From: Streptomyces lunaelactis | GTDB taxonomy: Bacteria > Actinomycetota > Actinomycetes > Streptomycetales > Streptomycetaceae | Direction of reading: 5' to 3' | NCBI RefSeq assembly: GCF_003054555.1 | Contig: NZ_CP026304.1 | Span: 4,526,001 to 4,590,000 of the forward strand | Length of the DNA stretch: 64,000 nucleotides | Part shown: one piece after another, positions 8,704-17,166 of the stretch | How the letters are laid out: each line of letters begins with the position of its first letter | Position numbering within the stretch: the first letter of the stretch is position 1 | The notes under the pieces: generated by a model | The model's input: the letters and a program-made list of their open reading frames with translations, nothing else | Database searches by the model: none | What the model was told of the DNA's origin: nothing | Translations under genes and position numbers: made by a program

Positions 8704-9222
8704 TCAGGCCACTACCGGCAGCAGGATCACTCCCAGCCCCGCGCTCACGCCCATGACGGCCGTGCACACCACCGCCCTCGCCAGCCAGCGGTACTTGCTT
8801 ACGGCGACGCGGGCGAGGAACCGTACGGTGTGCGACAACTCCCGGCGATCCGCGGCCTCGTCCGGGTGCGCGCCTTCCGCGGGCAGGATGTCGGGGCCCG
8901 ATGCCAGATGAACGAAGCTGTACCGATTGACGGCTGGAGCCCGCAGCATGCGGGGGCTCAGCGTCGCTGCCAGGCTCACCGCGCCACCGATCAGGCCGCA
9001 GACGAACAGAGCCAGCAGTGTTCCGGCGAACGCGCCGTCCGCGCCACCCTGTTCGCAGGCGAGCACGGCTTGGCGACTCCACGTTCCCGCCGTGCCGGCC
9101 AGCGCCGCCTGCGCCGCCGCCAGGATGCCTGCCTTCGTGTCCGCGTGCTGGTGGGTCGTGTGCAGCGCGGTGAACATGTACTGCGCAGGGCGGCTGTCGG
9201 TGACCTGCCCGGTTGGTGCCAT
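8704..9222 (-). CDS. PycTM-like (DUF5706) membrane effector protein
   Basis: A 172-residue membrane protein resembling the Pycsar effector PycTM (DUF5706). The N-terminal motif HTTHQHADTKAGILAAAQAAL (ADTKAG about 27-32) matches the family signature at the first membrane helix; a second helix spans about 65-88, and the C-terminal half has RFLARVAVSKYRWLARA leading into a last helix at about 147-170. In Pycsar defence, PycTM is activated by a cyclic pyrimidine nucleotide and damages the membrane. Start at 9222 is fixed by GGAGGAGA upstream; 9294 lacks one. It is divergent from a cyclase-homology gene 329 bases away, so cognate signalling is possible. Assignment is by eye and moderate. Confidence 0.65.
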   Translation of the reverse strand: MAPTGQVTDSRPAQYMFTALHTTHQHADTKAGILAAAQAALAGTAGTWSRQAVLACEQGGADGAFAGTLLALFVCGLIGGAVSLAATLSPRMLRAPAVNRYSFVHLASGPDILPAEGAHPDEAADRRELSHTVRFLARVAVSKYRWLARAVVCTAVMGVSAGLGVILLPVVA

Positions 9223-9551
9223 GGAAGTCTCCTCCGGTCGACGAGGGTGTGTTCCGTCCAGTAAGGGGGCGAACGCCCCGACCGAACCAGTCACTTCTGT
9301 GGGTTCTCGGGACTTCAGGAGAGGTCACAGATCTCGGCAATCCGTATTTCCACGGGGTTCACACCGGTGCGCGGGTGTACGACTTCAGTGCCGGCGTCCG
9401 TATTCGGGGGAGCGGGCGCCGGTTCCTTCCGCGGGAGGCTGCGGGGGGATGCCGGGCATGCCTGCTGGTATGTGGTAACTCCGTTGATTTTCAGGGAGTT
9501 TGAGTGAAACGACAACTTCCCCCGTGAAGCACGTGTAGCCCGAGAGGTGTC
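9223..9551. other. divergent promoter region between PycTM-like gene and cyclase/NTPase operon
   Basis: No gene. The 329 bases must carry outward promoters for both units. A TTGATT at about 9483-9488 could be a -35 box for the cyclase operon, but I see no convincing -10. No clear operator palindrome was found. Confidence 0.45.
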
Positions 9552-10490
9552 ATGGCAAGGAACGGTCTCGATGGGCGGGGTGGCATGGGAGAGTTCGAGC
9601 GCAGACTGCTGCTGGCAGTCGATGCTGAGGGTTACGGCCGCGCCGACGTGGTGACGCAGGGCGAGTTCCAGGAGGCGATCACGCGGCTGTTGGGCGAAGC
9701 GGCCGACGCCGCCCGGTTGGACCGCAAGGGATGGAAGACGCAGGAGGGCGGGGACTCGGTGTTCGCGGTCCTGCCCGCGGAGGCCTCCGAGCCTGTCCTG
9801 GTCGACGCGTTCATGCGCAGCCTGGATGCCGGTCTGCGGGTCTTCAACCACAACCGGAACCGGCAGGCACGGCTCCGGCTCAGGGCAGCCGTCCACTTCG
9901 GCCCGGCCTCGCTGGGCGCCAACGGTTTCGTCGGCCCGGCTCCGGTCGAGATCGGCCGCATCCGCGACTCCGCGGCCCTGCGCACTGCTCTGAAGGAGGC
10001 ATCGGAGGCCTGCCTGGCCGTCGGGGTGTCGGCGACCGTCTTCCGTGACGTCGTGCGGGGGGAGGTGTACACCACCCTCCGCACGGACGAGTTCCGGCAG
10101 GCGTGGGTCGAGGAGAAGGAGTATCAGGGGGAGGCCTGGATCTGGGTCCCGGGTGCCGGTGCACGGCAGTTGGACCTGGAACCGGACCGGCAGGCGACCA
10201 CGACGGGCGCCGACGGCCTCGAGGCCGACGGGGAGTACCGCGGTGCCGTGGAAGGGCCACGGCGGCCGGAGGGCCCTGCCGTCCTCACGGACGAGGTGTT
10301 CGAGGGCGGGCAGCGCCACGCGACCGTGGTGCGGGGCAACGTGGACGTGGACGAAGTGGCGGGGGACGCGGTCGGGGTGCGCACGGACCGGATGGCGGGC
10401 AGCTTCGAGGGCACCGTCAAGGCCGTTCGCGTGGAGGCGGGCGGAACAGTGCTCGGGGTGGACGTCCGTGCCGCCGGCGGCGAGAAGTGA
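9552..10490 (+). CDS. class III nucleotide cyclase-homology domain protein
   Basis: A 312-residue protein. Residues about 14-200 resemble a class III cyclase homology domain: LLAVDAEGYG offers the first metal Asp (D24), EGGDSVFAVLP the second (D68), and LRAAVHFGPASLGANGFVGPAPVEIGRIRD the GxVxxGxVG region with Arg136. In my alignment the catalytic Asn position is Val132, so enzyme activity is uncertain. WIWVPG closes the domain. The last 70 residues are glycine/valine-rich and beta-like (DAVGVRTDRMAGSFEGTV). GAGAGG precedes the ATG at 9552; an internal ATG at 9585 is possible. The stop overlaps the GTG of the NTPase gene, so the two are translationally coupled. It could make or sense a cyclic nucleotide. 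Confidence 0.7.
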   Translation: MARNGLDGRGGMGEFERRLLLAVDAEGYGRADVVTQGEFQEAITRLLGEAADAARLDRKGWKTQEGGDSVFAVLPAEASEPVLVDAFMRSLDAGLRVFNHNRNRQARLRLRAAVHFGPASLGANGFVGPAPVEIGRIRDSAALRTALKEASEACLAVGVSATVFRDVVRGEVYTTLRTDEFRQAWVEEKEYQGEAWIWVPGAGARQLDLEPDRQATTTGADGLEADGEYRGAVEGPRRPEGPAVLTDEVFEGGQRHATVVRGNVDVDEVAGDAVGVRTDRMAGSFEGTVKAVRVEAGGTVLGVDVRAAGGEK

Positions 10491-13400
10491 GCGCCGACCG
10501 GGCCCGGAGGGGCCGAGCCTTCGAGGACGTGGTCCGAGCCCGGACGGAGGAGGACTTCGTCGAGCGCGACTGGCTGTACGACGAGATCGAGCGGGCCCTG
10601 GAATCGGAACGGGGCCAGTACGTCCTGGTGACGGGCGAGCCCGGAGCGGGCAAGACCAGCCTGCTCGCCGGTATGGCACGGGCCCGTCCCGACCGGCTTC
10701 GCTACTTCTTCAGACGGGACAGCCGGACCGCGCTCACCGGGGGGGACATCCAGTCCTTCCTGCTGAGCATCGGGCATCAGCTCGCACGGGTGCACCCGGA
10801 GCTCTTCGAACTGGAAAGCCTCACGGTGGTGGTCCAGCAGCACATCGACTCCGTCGAGGCCGAGGGCCGCGTGGTCGGGATCAGGATCGAGGACCTGAGG
10901 GTGTCGCCGTTCCAGCGCACCGCCACCCTGGAAGTCGACCAGCGCCTCGGCGTCGTGGCCGGCACGGCCACGGGTGTCGAGATCGGCACGGCCCAACTGG
11001 AGCCCCGCCTGCTGGACCCCGACAACCTGGCGCACCTGGCGCTGATCGGGCCCGCACAGGTGCTGGCCGCACAGGATCCCGAGGCCAGGATCGTCATCCT
11101 GCTCGACGCGCTGGACGAGATAGCCGACGACACGACCGAGCCCCGGAAAGGGCTCCTGCGCTGGCTGGCCCGCTCTCCCGAACTGCCCGCCAATGTCAAA
11201 GTGGTCATGACCTCCCGGCCGCACTCCGGTCTCCGGCTGTTCCGGTCGGCCCGGGAGGAGCGGCTCACCGAGATGGTCGTCGACGCGGGCTCACCCCAAG
11301 TCGTCAACGACCTGCGTATCTACGCGGACCGCGTCCTGGAGACGGACGCCGTCATCGCCATGGAACGCGCCAGAGGCCACCTCCCGGGCAGTGCGAAGCG
11401 GTACGCGGTCAGGAGCGCCGCCGGAAACTTCCTGTATCTGGCGACTTACGCACGGGCGCTGAACGACGCCGTCGCGGGACAGGACGACGAGATGGTCGAC
11501 AGACTGCTCGTTTTCAGCGGCATACCGGGCAATCTGGCCGGGCTGTACGGGTTCTTCGTGGAGCTGGCCCGCGAGGAACTCACGCCGTGGCCGACGAGCA
11601 GGACAGGTGAGCCGGCCGGCTGGGAGGGGGTGGGCCTGCCGGTCATCGGTGTGCTGACTGTGGCGAGGGAGGCGTTGACGGAGGACCAGCTCACCGCGCT
11701 GTCCGGCACACCTGTACGGGAGGAACCCGCACGGAAGGTCCTCGAAAGCCTGCGCTGGCTGCTGGACCGGCGAGACGACCGGATCGCTTTCTTCCACACC
11801 TCGATCAGTGAATTTCTCGCGGGGGAGGAGGCCCGGAAGAAGCACCCGGAATGCTGGGTCGACGAGACCGAGTGGCACGAACAGATCGTGCGGCACTACC
11901 GCGGCGCCGCGGTGAGCTGGGCGGAGGTGGACTGGTCACAGGTGGATCGCTACGGCTTGGTCCACCTCGTCACCCACCTCCTGAGGGCCCGGCCGCGCAG
12001 CTTAGACGAGGCCGTCGACCTGGTATGCCCCGGTTTGCGCCGGGCTGTCAGGACCGAGTTCGGAGCCCAGGGCAGGTTTCTCGAACTCGTGGACAGCATC
12101 GCCCACCACGTCGCGGACAGCGCACCCGTGGGCTCCGGACTGCCCGCGCTGATGTACCTCGGCGTCGTACGCCACCAGGCCGCGCAGCCCGGCAACGCAC
12201 TGCCGACACGGGTGATCGGCCTGCTCGCCCGGACGGGCCGCCGCCAGGAGGCCCTGGAGTACGTGGCCGGGATGACGCCCTCGTCCCAGCGGTTCACGGC
12301 CGTCACGGAGATCCTGGCGTACGCGCGTCCCAGGCCCGACGAGACCTCGTACGAGGAACTGCTGGACCTCCTGGTCGAGTCCGTGCTGACCATTCCCAGG
12401 CACGGCACCGACTACTACCGGGACGCGGGTGCACAGAGCGCGGCAGAGTCGGCCGCACAACTGCTCGCACCGCATGATCTCGAACGCGCACTGCGACTGT
12501 GGCGGCACGGCCAGGAGCTGTCGGAGCGAGCGCCCCGCCCGGAGGCGGAGCCGGATGCGGTGTATCGCGCCGCCGCCGTCGCCGAGCAGGATGTGGACAG
12601 GGCCCGCGTCCTCATCGGCAGGATCAGCGGGGAGCGCTGGACGGACTACCTGGATCTGGCGGAGCGCGCCGACTCCGGACGGTCCACCGAGCTGCTGTGG
12701 GCGGCCGAGAGGTCCTTGGACACCGTCGGGCCGGCAGTCCGTGTCGTGGCCCTGTCGAGACTGGCCTCCGCGTGGGCGACGTACGATCCGGACACCAGCC
12801 GGCGGTTCCTCGCCGAGGTGCTCGCGCAGGTATTCGCTGCGGGCGAGGAGGAGAAACTTGCTCCCCAACTGACCAAGGCCGCTGTCGCGTTGAGGGACGT
12901 AGCTCCGGCTGCGGCTCGCATTCTGCTGGCCCGTCTGGACACGATCGTCGTCAACGGCTATACGGAACGCGCCCTCCTCGACGCCGCGGGGCTCTGGACC
13001 CGTTGGGGGGCGCCCGAGCGCGCGCGGACTCTCGTCGACCGGTACCTCGCATGGACCAGCAGTCCATGGGCGCAGCTGTCCGCCAGGAAAGCCCTCGGGC
13101 AGTCGGACCGAGCGGAGGAGCGGCAGCTCGTCGAAAAGGTCCATGCCGACATCCCCGAGCCGCCGGCCGATCCGACGGCGTACGGGTGGGCTGCGCGGCA
13201 GAGGGATGACGACCTGGCCGGCGTGGTCCGGCGCATGGCCGAATACGACCTCGCCAGGGCGGCGCAGATGGCCAGGGATGTCGCCGGTCCCAGTGACCGG
13301 TACGTGCTTCTCGCCGACATCGCCCACCTCCACCTCGACCGGGGCGAGGCTTCCCCGGCCGCCGCCCTCCTGGAGGAGGTGTTGCAGAGAGTGGAGCGGC

Positions 13401-14878
13401 CCGCCCCGCTCCGCGGTGCCGGCGGTGCCGGTACGGGCTTCACTACCGCGTCGCCCGAGTCGAGTGCGCCACCCGCCAGGAATCACCTGGAACAGGTGAA
13501 CATCGGCGCGGTCATGGGCATGTTCAACCTGAGCCACCATTGGGCCGCCCGCGCGCGAGGACACTTCTTTCGTGAACCGGCGGACGTGGTCCGCGCCGTC
13601 GAGCTGGGGCCGTCCAGCAACACGGCCAGAGTGATACGCCGGTTCGCGGTGCGGCTGGCGCACAGGGACCTCTCCCAGGCGGGCACTCTCATGCACTCGA
13701 TCGCGGATCCCGGAGAGCGAGCCATCGGCTTCGCGGAGCTGCACAGGGCCGCCCACGGCCCTGACAGCAGCGACTCTCATCACGGCCCCGAGGCGGACAC
13801 GTTCTCCAAGGAGATCGATCGCTCACTCGGCGAACTGCCGCGTCACCGGTGGACTGCCGGCCCCGGCGACGACTCGGATGAGCACAAAGCCTGGGCATAC
13901 GCGCGCCCCGACCTCCGGGTCCGCTTCGAACTGGCCGTGCGTGCGCTGGGATGCCGGAAGGCGGACATGCAGGGGCTCCAAGGGCTGACCTTCCTGGCCC
14001 ACGCACAACGGCACTCCATGCTCACGTGGGCGTCCGCGGTGTTCGCCGCCGACATGATCCAGCGGAAGCAGCCCCATCAGATCTTCACGCAGACCCATCT
14101 GGAGAACCTCACCCAAGGCCTGGACCAGGGCGACGAAATGAGCATGAGCAGGGTGGCCGCAGCCGCGTACCACGAGTACCGGATCGCACGCGAGGTGCCC
14201 GGCTACACCTTCCAGGCGCCGAAGGTGCACATCGACGACCCGATCTACGCGGCAGCCGTGGACCTCGTGACTCCCGCCCCCGGCGCCCCCCTCAGTCCCT
14301 CGTTCACGCGACGGCTCCGGGGGCTGCTGGACACCGGCCCGCTGCCCGCGGCGGCCGAACTGGTCGCCTTCGCCGCGGAAGCCAGGCCGGAGAACCGGCA
14401 CGAACTCCGTGAGCTGGCCGTGGAGATCATCGCGAGAGCCCGCGACGGTTCCGCGATCGGCGTGGACGCTCTGGCCGTCCTGGCGGCATCGCCCGCCCTC
14501 GGCGACCTGGTGGATCCTGTCGGCCTCGTGAACGAAGCCGAACGCTGCACGTTCGGCTGGCCGGGCGAGCATTGGATCCCCGGCGATGTCGTGGCCCGCC
14601 TGTTCCCCGTCCTGTTGGAGCGCGCACCGGCGGTCGCACTGCGCAGGTTCTACGAGGTCGCCTCGGCGAACTGGTCCTTCGCCATGTCGCTGCTGGAACA
14701 CGCGGCGGACGCCCTGATCGACGCAATGGACACCGACCTGGCCGCCACCCTCGGCTCGGCCATGGCCCGCGGGCTCGCCTGCACCTCTCCCGAGGGCACG
14801 GCACCCGATGCGGTGGACGGCGTCCGACTGGCGCAACTCGTCGCCACCGGCACCGCGGACAACGGGCGGGCATCATGA
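10487..14878 (+). CDS. large NACHT-type STAND NTPase with helical repeats
   Basis: A 1463-residue signal-transduction NTPase. After a 25-residue N-terminal segment (FVERDWLYDEIERAL) come Walker A GEPGAGKTS (50-58), an inserted beta-rich segment (about 120-175), Walker B IVILLDALDE (202-211) with the NACHT-type D-x-x-D-E, and sensor MTSRP (241-245). A winged-helix-like region (about 375-450) ends in FFHTSISEFLAGEE, as in NACHT proteins, and the remaining 1000 residues are helical repeats likely to detect a ligand or protein. The GTG at 10487 overlaps the upstream stop (GTGA); the stop overlaps the next ATG. Such proteins act in defence or multicellular signalling; the trigger here is unknown. 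Confidence 0.82.
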   Translation: MSADRARRGRAFEDVVRARTEEDFVERDWLYDEIERALESERGQYVLVTGEPGAGKTSLLAGMARARPDRLRYFFRRDSRTALTGGDIQSFLLSIGHQLARVHPELFELESLTVVVQQHIDSVEAEGRVVGIRIEDLRVSPFQRTATLEVDQRLGVVAGTATGVEIGTAQLEPRLLDPDNLAHLALIGPAQVLAAQDPEARIVILLDALDEIADDTTEPRKGLLRWLARSPELPANVKVVMTSRPHSGLRLFRSAREERLTEMVVDAGSPQVVNDLRIYADRVLETDAVIAMERARGHLPGSAKRYAVRSAAGNFLYLATYARALNDAVAGQDDEMVDRLLVFSGIPGNLAGLYGFFVELAREELTPWPTSRTGEPAGWEGVGLPVIGVLTVAREALTEDQLTALSGTPVREEPARKVLESLRWLLDRRDDRIAFFHTSISEFLAGEEARKKHPECWVDETEWHEQIVRHYRGAAVSWAEVDWSQVDRYGLVHLVTHLLRARPRSLDEAVDLVCPGLRRAVRTEFGAQGRFLELVDSIAHHVADSAPVGSGLPALMYLGVVRHQAAQPGNALPTRVIGLLARTGRRQEALEYVAGMTPSSQRFTAVTEILAYARPRPDETSYEELLDLLVESVLTIPRHGTDYYRDAGAQSAAESAAQLLAPHDLERALRLWRHGQELSERAPRPEAEPDAVYRAAAVAEQDVDRARVLIGRISGERWTDYLDLAERADSGRSTELLWAAERSLDTVGPAVRVVALSRLASAWATYDPDTSRRFLAEVLAQVFAAGEEEKLAPQLTKAAVALRDVAPAAARILLARLDTIVVNGYTERALLDAAGLWTRWGAPERARTLVDRYLAWTSSPWAQLSARKALGQSDRAEERQLVEKVHADIPEPPADPTAYGWAARQRDDDLAGVVRRMAEYDLARAAQMARDVAGPSDRYVLLADIAHLHLDRGEASPAAALLEEVLQRVERPAPLRGAGGAGTGFTTASPESSAPPARNHLEQVNIGAVMGMFNLSHHWAARARGHFFREPADVVRAVELGPSSNTARVIRRFAVRLAHRDLSQAGTLMHSIADPGERAIGFAELHRAAHGPDSSDSHHGPEADTFSKEIDRSLGELPRHRWTAGPGDDSDEHKAWAYARPDLRVRFELAVRALGCRKADMQGLQGLTFLAHAQRHSMLTWASAVFAADMIQRKQPHQIFTQTHLENLTQGLDQGDEMSMSRVAAAAYHEYRIAREVPGYTFQAPKVHIDDPIYAAAVDLVTPAPGAPLSPSFTRRLRGLLDTGPLPAAAELVAFAAEARPENRHELRELAVEIIARARDGSAIGVDALAVLAASPALGDLVDPVGLVNEAERCTFGWPGEHWIPGDVVARLFPVLLERAPAVALRRFYEVASANWSFAMSLLEHAADALIDAMDTDLAATLGSAMARGLACTSPEGTAPDAVDGVRLAQLVATGTADNGRAS

Positions 14879-15855
14879 CGCATCCCGTCGACCCCGCGGT
14901 GGAACAGGCGCACACGGACGTCGTGGACCTGTTCCGCAGCAATCCCGCCGCGGACCCCGCCGGACTGGAAGCAGTGTGCCGTGCGGCCCGGGACCGGCTC
15001 GCGGTGCTGCCGGCCCTCGATCCGCACGATCCGCAGACCTGGAGCTCGTACGACCTGATCACGAGGGACGTCCAGACACTCCTCGGCTGTCTGCGCGAGG
15101 CCGGTGTCCCGAGCAGCGAACCGGAGCACTTCCGTGCCGTGCTGATCCGCGTCCTCTACTACCTCTACGAAGCCGACCGCGCTGAACCAGGTGTCCTGCT
15201 GGCGGAGATCGTCCACGGCGACTGGGAGGTGCGGATCGGAGAGTCGCACGCCGACACACTCAAGGCCGCTGAACGACTTGCCGCATGCCTGCATGCACTG
15301 GGTGACTCGACACGGGCTCGGCCACTGTTCGAGAGAGTTCTTCTACTGCGGTCGAAGACGTTCGGTAACACCGATCCCTCCACCCTTCTCGCGTCCTGCA
15401 ATCTGGGTGCCTGCCTCAACCAACTCGCGGACTACAGCGCGGCGTTCCGGCTGAACAAAATCACCGCACGACTGTGTGAGCAACGACTCGGCAAGGAGGA
15501 CGGAACGACGGTCCTGGCCACGGGGAACCTCGCCGGCAGCCTGTTCGGACTTGGCGAGTACCGAGCGGCGCTGACTCTTTACCAGGACGTGCACCGGCGG
15601 CGCCGACGGGCGTCAGGAGAGAACACTCTGGTGACGCTCCACGCGGAGGCGAACATCGCCATCACCCTCCACAAGCTCGGGGACTACGAGGAGGCACGCG
15701 CCATCAACGCGGACCTGCTGCCGAGATTCGAGCGCGCGGCCGGAAAGGACCACTCGGGCACCACACTCACGCGCAGCCGTCTGGTGATGAACCTGCGGGC
15801 ACTCGGGCGTGACGAGGAGGCCGATGAAGTCCACGGAGGAATTCCGCGGTTCTGA
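14875..15855 (+). CDS. tetratricopeptide repeat protein
   Basis: A 326-residue soluble helical protein. From about residue 120 on it carries four or more kinesin-light-chain-type TPR units of about 42 residues: LAACLHALGDSTRARPLFERVL, LGACLNQLADYSAAFRL, LAGSLFGLGEYRAALTLYQ, IAITLHKLGDYEEARAIN, with a final LRALGRDEEA. The N-terminal 110 residues are helical without clear repeats. The ATG overlaps the NTPase stop (ATGA), so it is the third cistron of the cyclase/NTPase operon. TPR proteins of this kind usually mediate protein contacts; here it may be the sensor or adaptor partner of the NTPase, which is inference from coupling only. Confidence 0.8.
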   Translation: MTHPVDPAVEQAHTDVVDLFRSNPAADPAGLEAVCRAARDRLAVLPALDPHDPQTWSSYDLITRDVQTLLGCLREAGVPSSEPEHFRAVLIRVLYYLYEADRAEPGVLLAEIVHGDWEVRIGESHADTLKAAERLAACLHALGDSTRARPLFERVLLLRSKTFGNTDPSTLLASCNLGACLNQLADYSAAFRLNKITARLCEQRLGKEDGTTVLATGNLAGSLFGLGEYRAALTLYQDVHRRRRRASGENTLVTLHAEANIAITLHKLGDYEEARAINADLLPRFERAAGKDHSGTTLTRSRLVMNLRALGRDEEADEVHGGIPRF

Positions 15856-16211
15856 CGGTCTCGGTGAGCGGGCTCCGTGCGTATCGAGCACGGCCCGGGC
15901 GGCTGCCTGCGCGCCCGTGGACGCGGCCGGTCGCCGGGGAGACGGCCACTACGGATAACCGAACAGGGCGAGCAGTGTGCGCCAGTGCGGGCCCTGAACG
16001 CCGGCGCCAGGAGATCCGCCGCCTCGCCGCCGCAAGCCTCACAGGCGTGGCCGAAGGCCACCTCCGGAGGGGGGTGATCGGGGCGTTCATGAGCGGTGTC
16101 CGCGTGACGAGGGAGCGATGGAGGGGCGCTGCTGACGCCCTGTTCGTGATCCCTTACCATCTTCTGGTTCTGGTTCGGGCAGGTGCGCGGACCAAAGTGG
16201 AGGGGGAGTTC
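15856..16211. other. intergenic region
   Basis: No gene seen in about 356 bases. It should hold the end of the TPR operon and the promoter of the 16212 gene, whose GGAGGGGG ribosome site is at about 16200-16207. I find no strong terminator hairpin. Confidence 0.45.
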
Positions 16212-16682
16212 ATGCGTCGTTTCTTCACCGTCGCGGCCGTTGCCGCGAGCACGATGCTGTTCGGAACGCAGGCGGCCGTCGCGAGCCCCACTGTCAACTG
16301 GAAGGAGGTGAACACGAACTCGAACTGGACGTGCAACTCGGAGTGGAAGCAGCACTGGATCTACAACAACGTCAACTTCAAGTCGTGCATCGTCACCAAC
16401 TCCAGCGGTGGTGCACAGGGGGTCCTCGTTGTGCAGAATGCCTCGACCCACACGATCCGGATGAAGGGGCGGGTGCTCTTCGAGTCAGAGGGTGGGGGCG
16501 ACGTTTGGTGTGCTGACACAACGCTGCATCCTGGGTACACGCGCGGCTGCTACGCGCCCACGGTTCAGCTGCCCTGCTGGCAGGGATACACGGACGGTAT
16601 TGGTGTCACCCTCTATGTGTGGGACGGGAGCATATGGGTCGAGCGGCAGCAGGGTCTGGCTGGGCCCGCAGTCGGCTGCTGA
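16212..16682 (+). CDS. small secreted cysteine-containing protein
   Basis: A 156-residue exported protein of unknown function. A signal peptide (MRRFFTVAAVAAST, cleavage at about AVA-SP, residue 24) precedes a mature domain of about 130 residues with five or six cysteines, rich in Asn, Thr, Trp and Gly: TNSNWTCNSEWKQHW, NFKSCIVTNSS, DVWCADTTLHPGYTRGCYAP, PCWQGYTDG, and a terminal GC. The pattern suggests a disulfide-bonded beta-sandwich. The GGAGGGGGAG ribosome site fixes the start. It is followed by two terminator-like hairpins and so is probably monocistronic. I do not recognise the family. Confidence 0.72.
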   Translation: MRRFFTVAAVAASTMLFGTQAAVASPTVNWKEVNTNSNWTCNSEWKQHWIYNNVNFKSCIVTNSSGGAQGVLVVQNASTHTIRMKGRVLFESEGGGDVWCADTTLHPGYTRGCYAPTVQLPCWQGYTDGIGVTLYVWDGSIWVERQQGLAGPAVGC

Positions 16683-16716
16683 CTCAGACGGTGTGTTGAT
16701 CTTGAGTAGTTGGTGA

Positions 16717-16760
16717 AGGCCCCGACCGGTATCGGACGCTGTTGGTTAATTTCGGGGCCT
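16717..16760 (+). terminator. terminator-like hairpin after the secreted-protein gene
   Basis: AGGCCCCGA (16717-16725) pairs with TCGGGGCCT (16752-16760) around a 26-base loop, 35 bases after the stop at 16682. Confidence 0.45.
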
Positions 16761-16764
16761 GCGT

Positions 16765-16809
16765 GACGACGGCCTGTACGACCCCGTTGGGGGTGTGCAG
16801 GCCGTCGTC
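16765..16809. terminator. perfect 12-bp inverted repeat, second terminator-like hairpin
   Basis: GACGACGGCCTG (16765-16776) and CAGGCCGTCGTC (16798-16809) form a perfect stem with a 21-base loop that itself contains CCCC/GGGG. No T-tract, as is usual in Streptomyces. Confidence 0.55.
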
Positions 16810-17007
16810 GTGTTCAGGGATGGGTTCGTTTGTTGCGTGGGGTGGAGTTGGCTGAGATCCCGGAGGAAGCAGCGCACTGCCCCCGCCTGTCGAGCACCTA
16901 CACCGCCGAACCCGGCCGCGCTCACCAGCAGGCCGAGGACCACCATGACCCGGCTGCCGGTCTTCGTCGGCGCTCCGGGCGCTCCGGCACCCAGGCCCTG
17001 TCCGGCC

Positions 17008-17139
17008 GATCTTGCCGGGCTCGCGTGCCCTGGCACGGCACCTCGCCGCGTTGTCGTCAGTCGCCTACGCTCCGCGTGGACTTCTTCCTCCGCCTTGCGA
17101 TGCACCACGCCAGACCCCGCTCCCTGATCCGGCCTGATC
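17008..17139 (+). repeat. 132-bp dispersed hairpin repeat, copy A
   Basis: Begins GATCTTGCCGGGCTCGC and ends CCGGCCTGATC. An inverted copy of exactly the same length lies at 35308-35439, roughly 80 percent identical by eye. The centre folds as a small stem (CTACGC-TCC-GCGTGG) whose sequence differs from that of copy B but still pairs. Confidence 0.8.
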
Positions 17140-17166
17140 GACCGGACAGGACCTAGCCGGTGGGCA

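Larger units (their letters stand above)
16683..17166. other. non-coding region with hairpins and a dispersed repeat
   Basis: No gene supported in 484 bases. It contains the two hairpins just downstream of the secreted-protein gene and the 132-bp repeat copy A at 17008-17139; the remaining 16810-17007 shows nothing I can name. Confidence 0.5.

Noticed and set aside
10103..10486. Upstream extension of the NTPase reading frame
   Set aside because: It overlaps the end of the cyclase-homology gene and has shadow-like composition; the GTGA overlap at 10487 is the expected coupled start.
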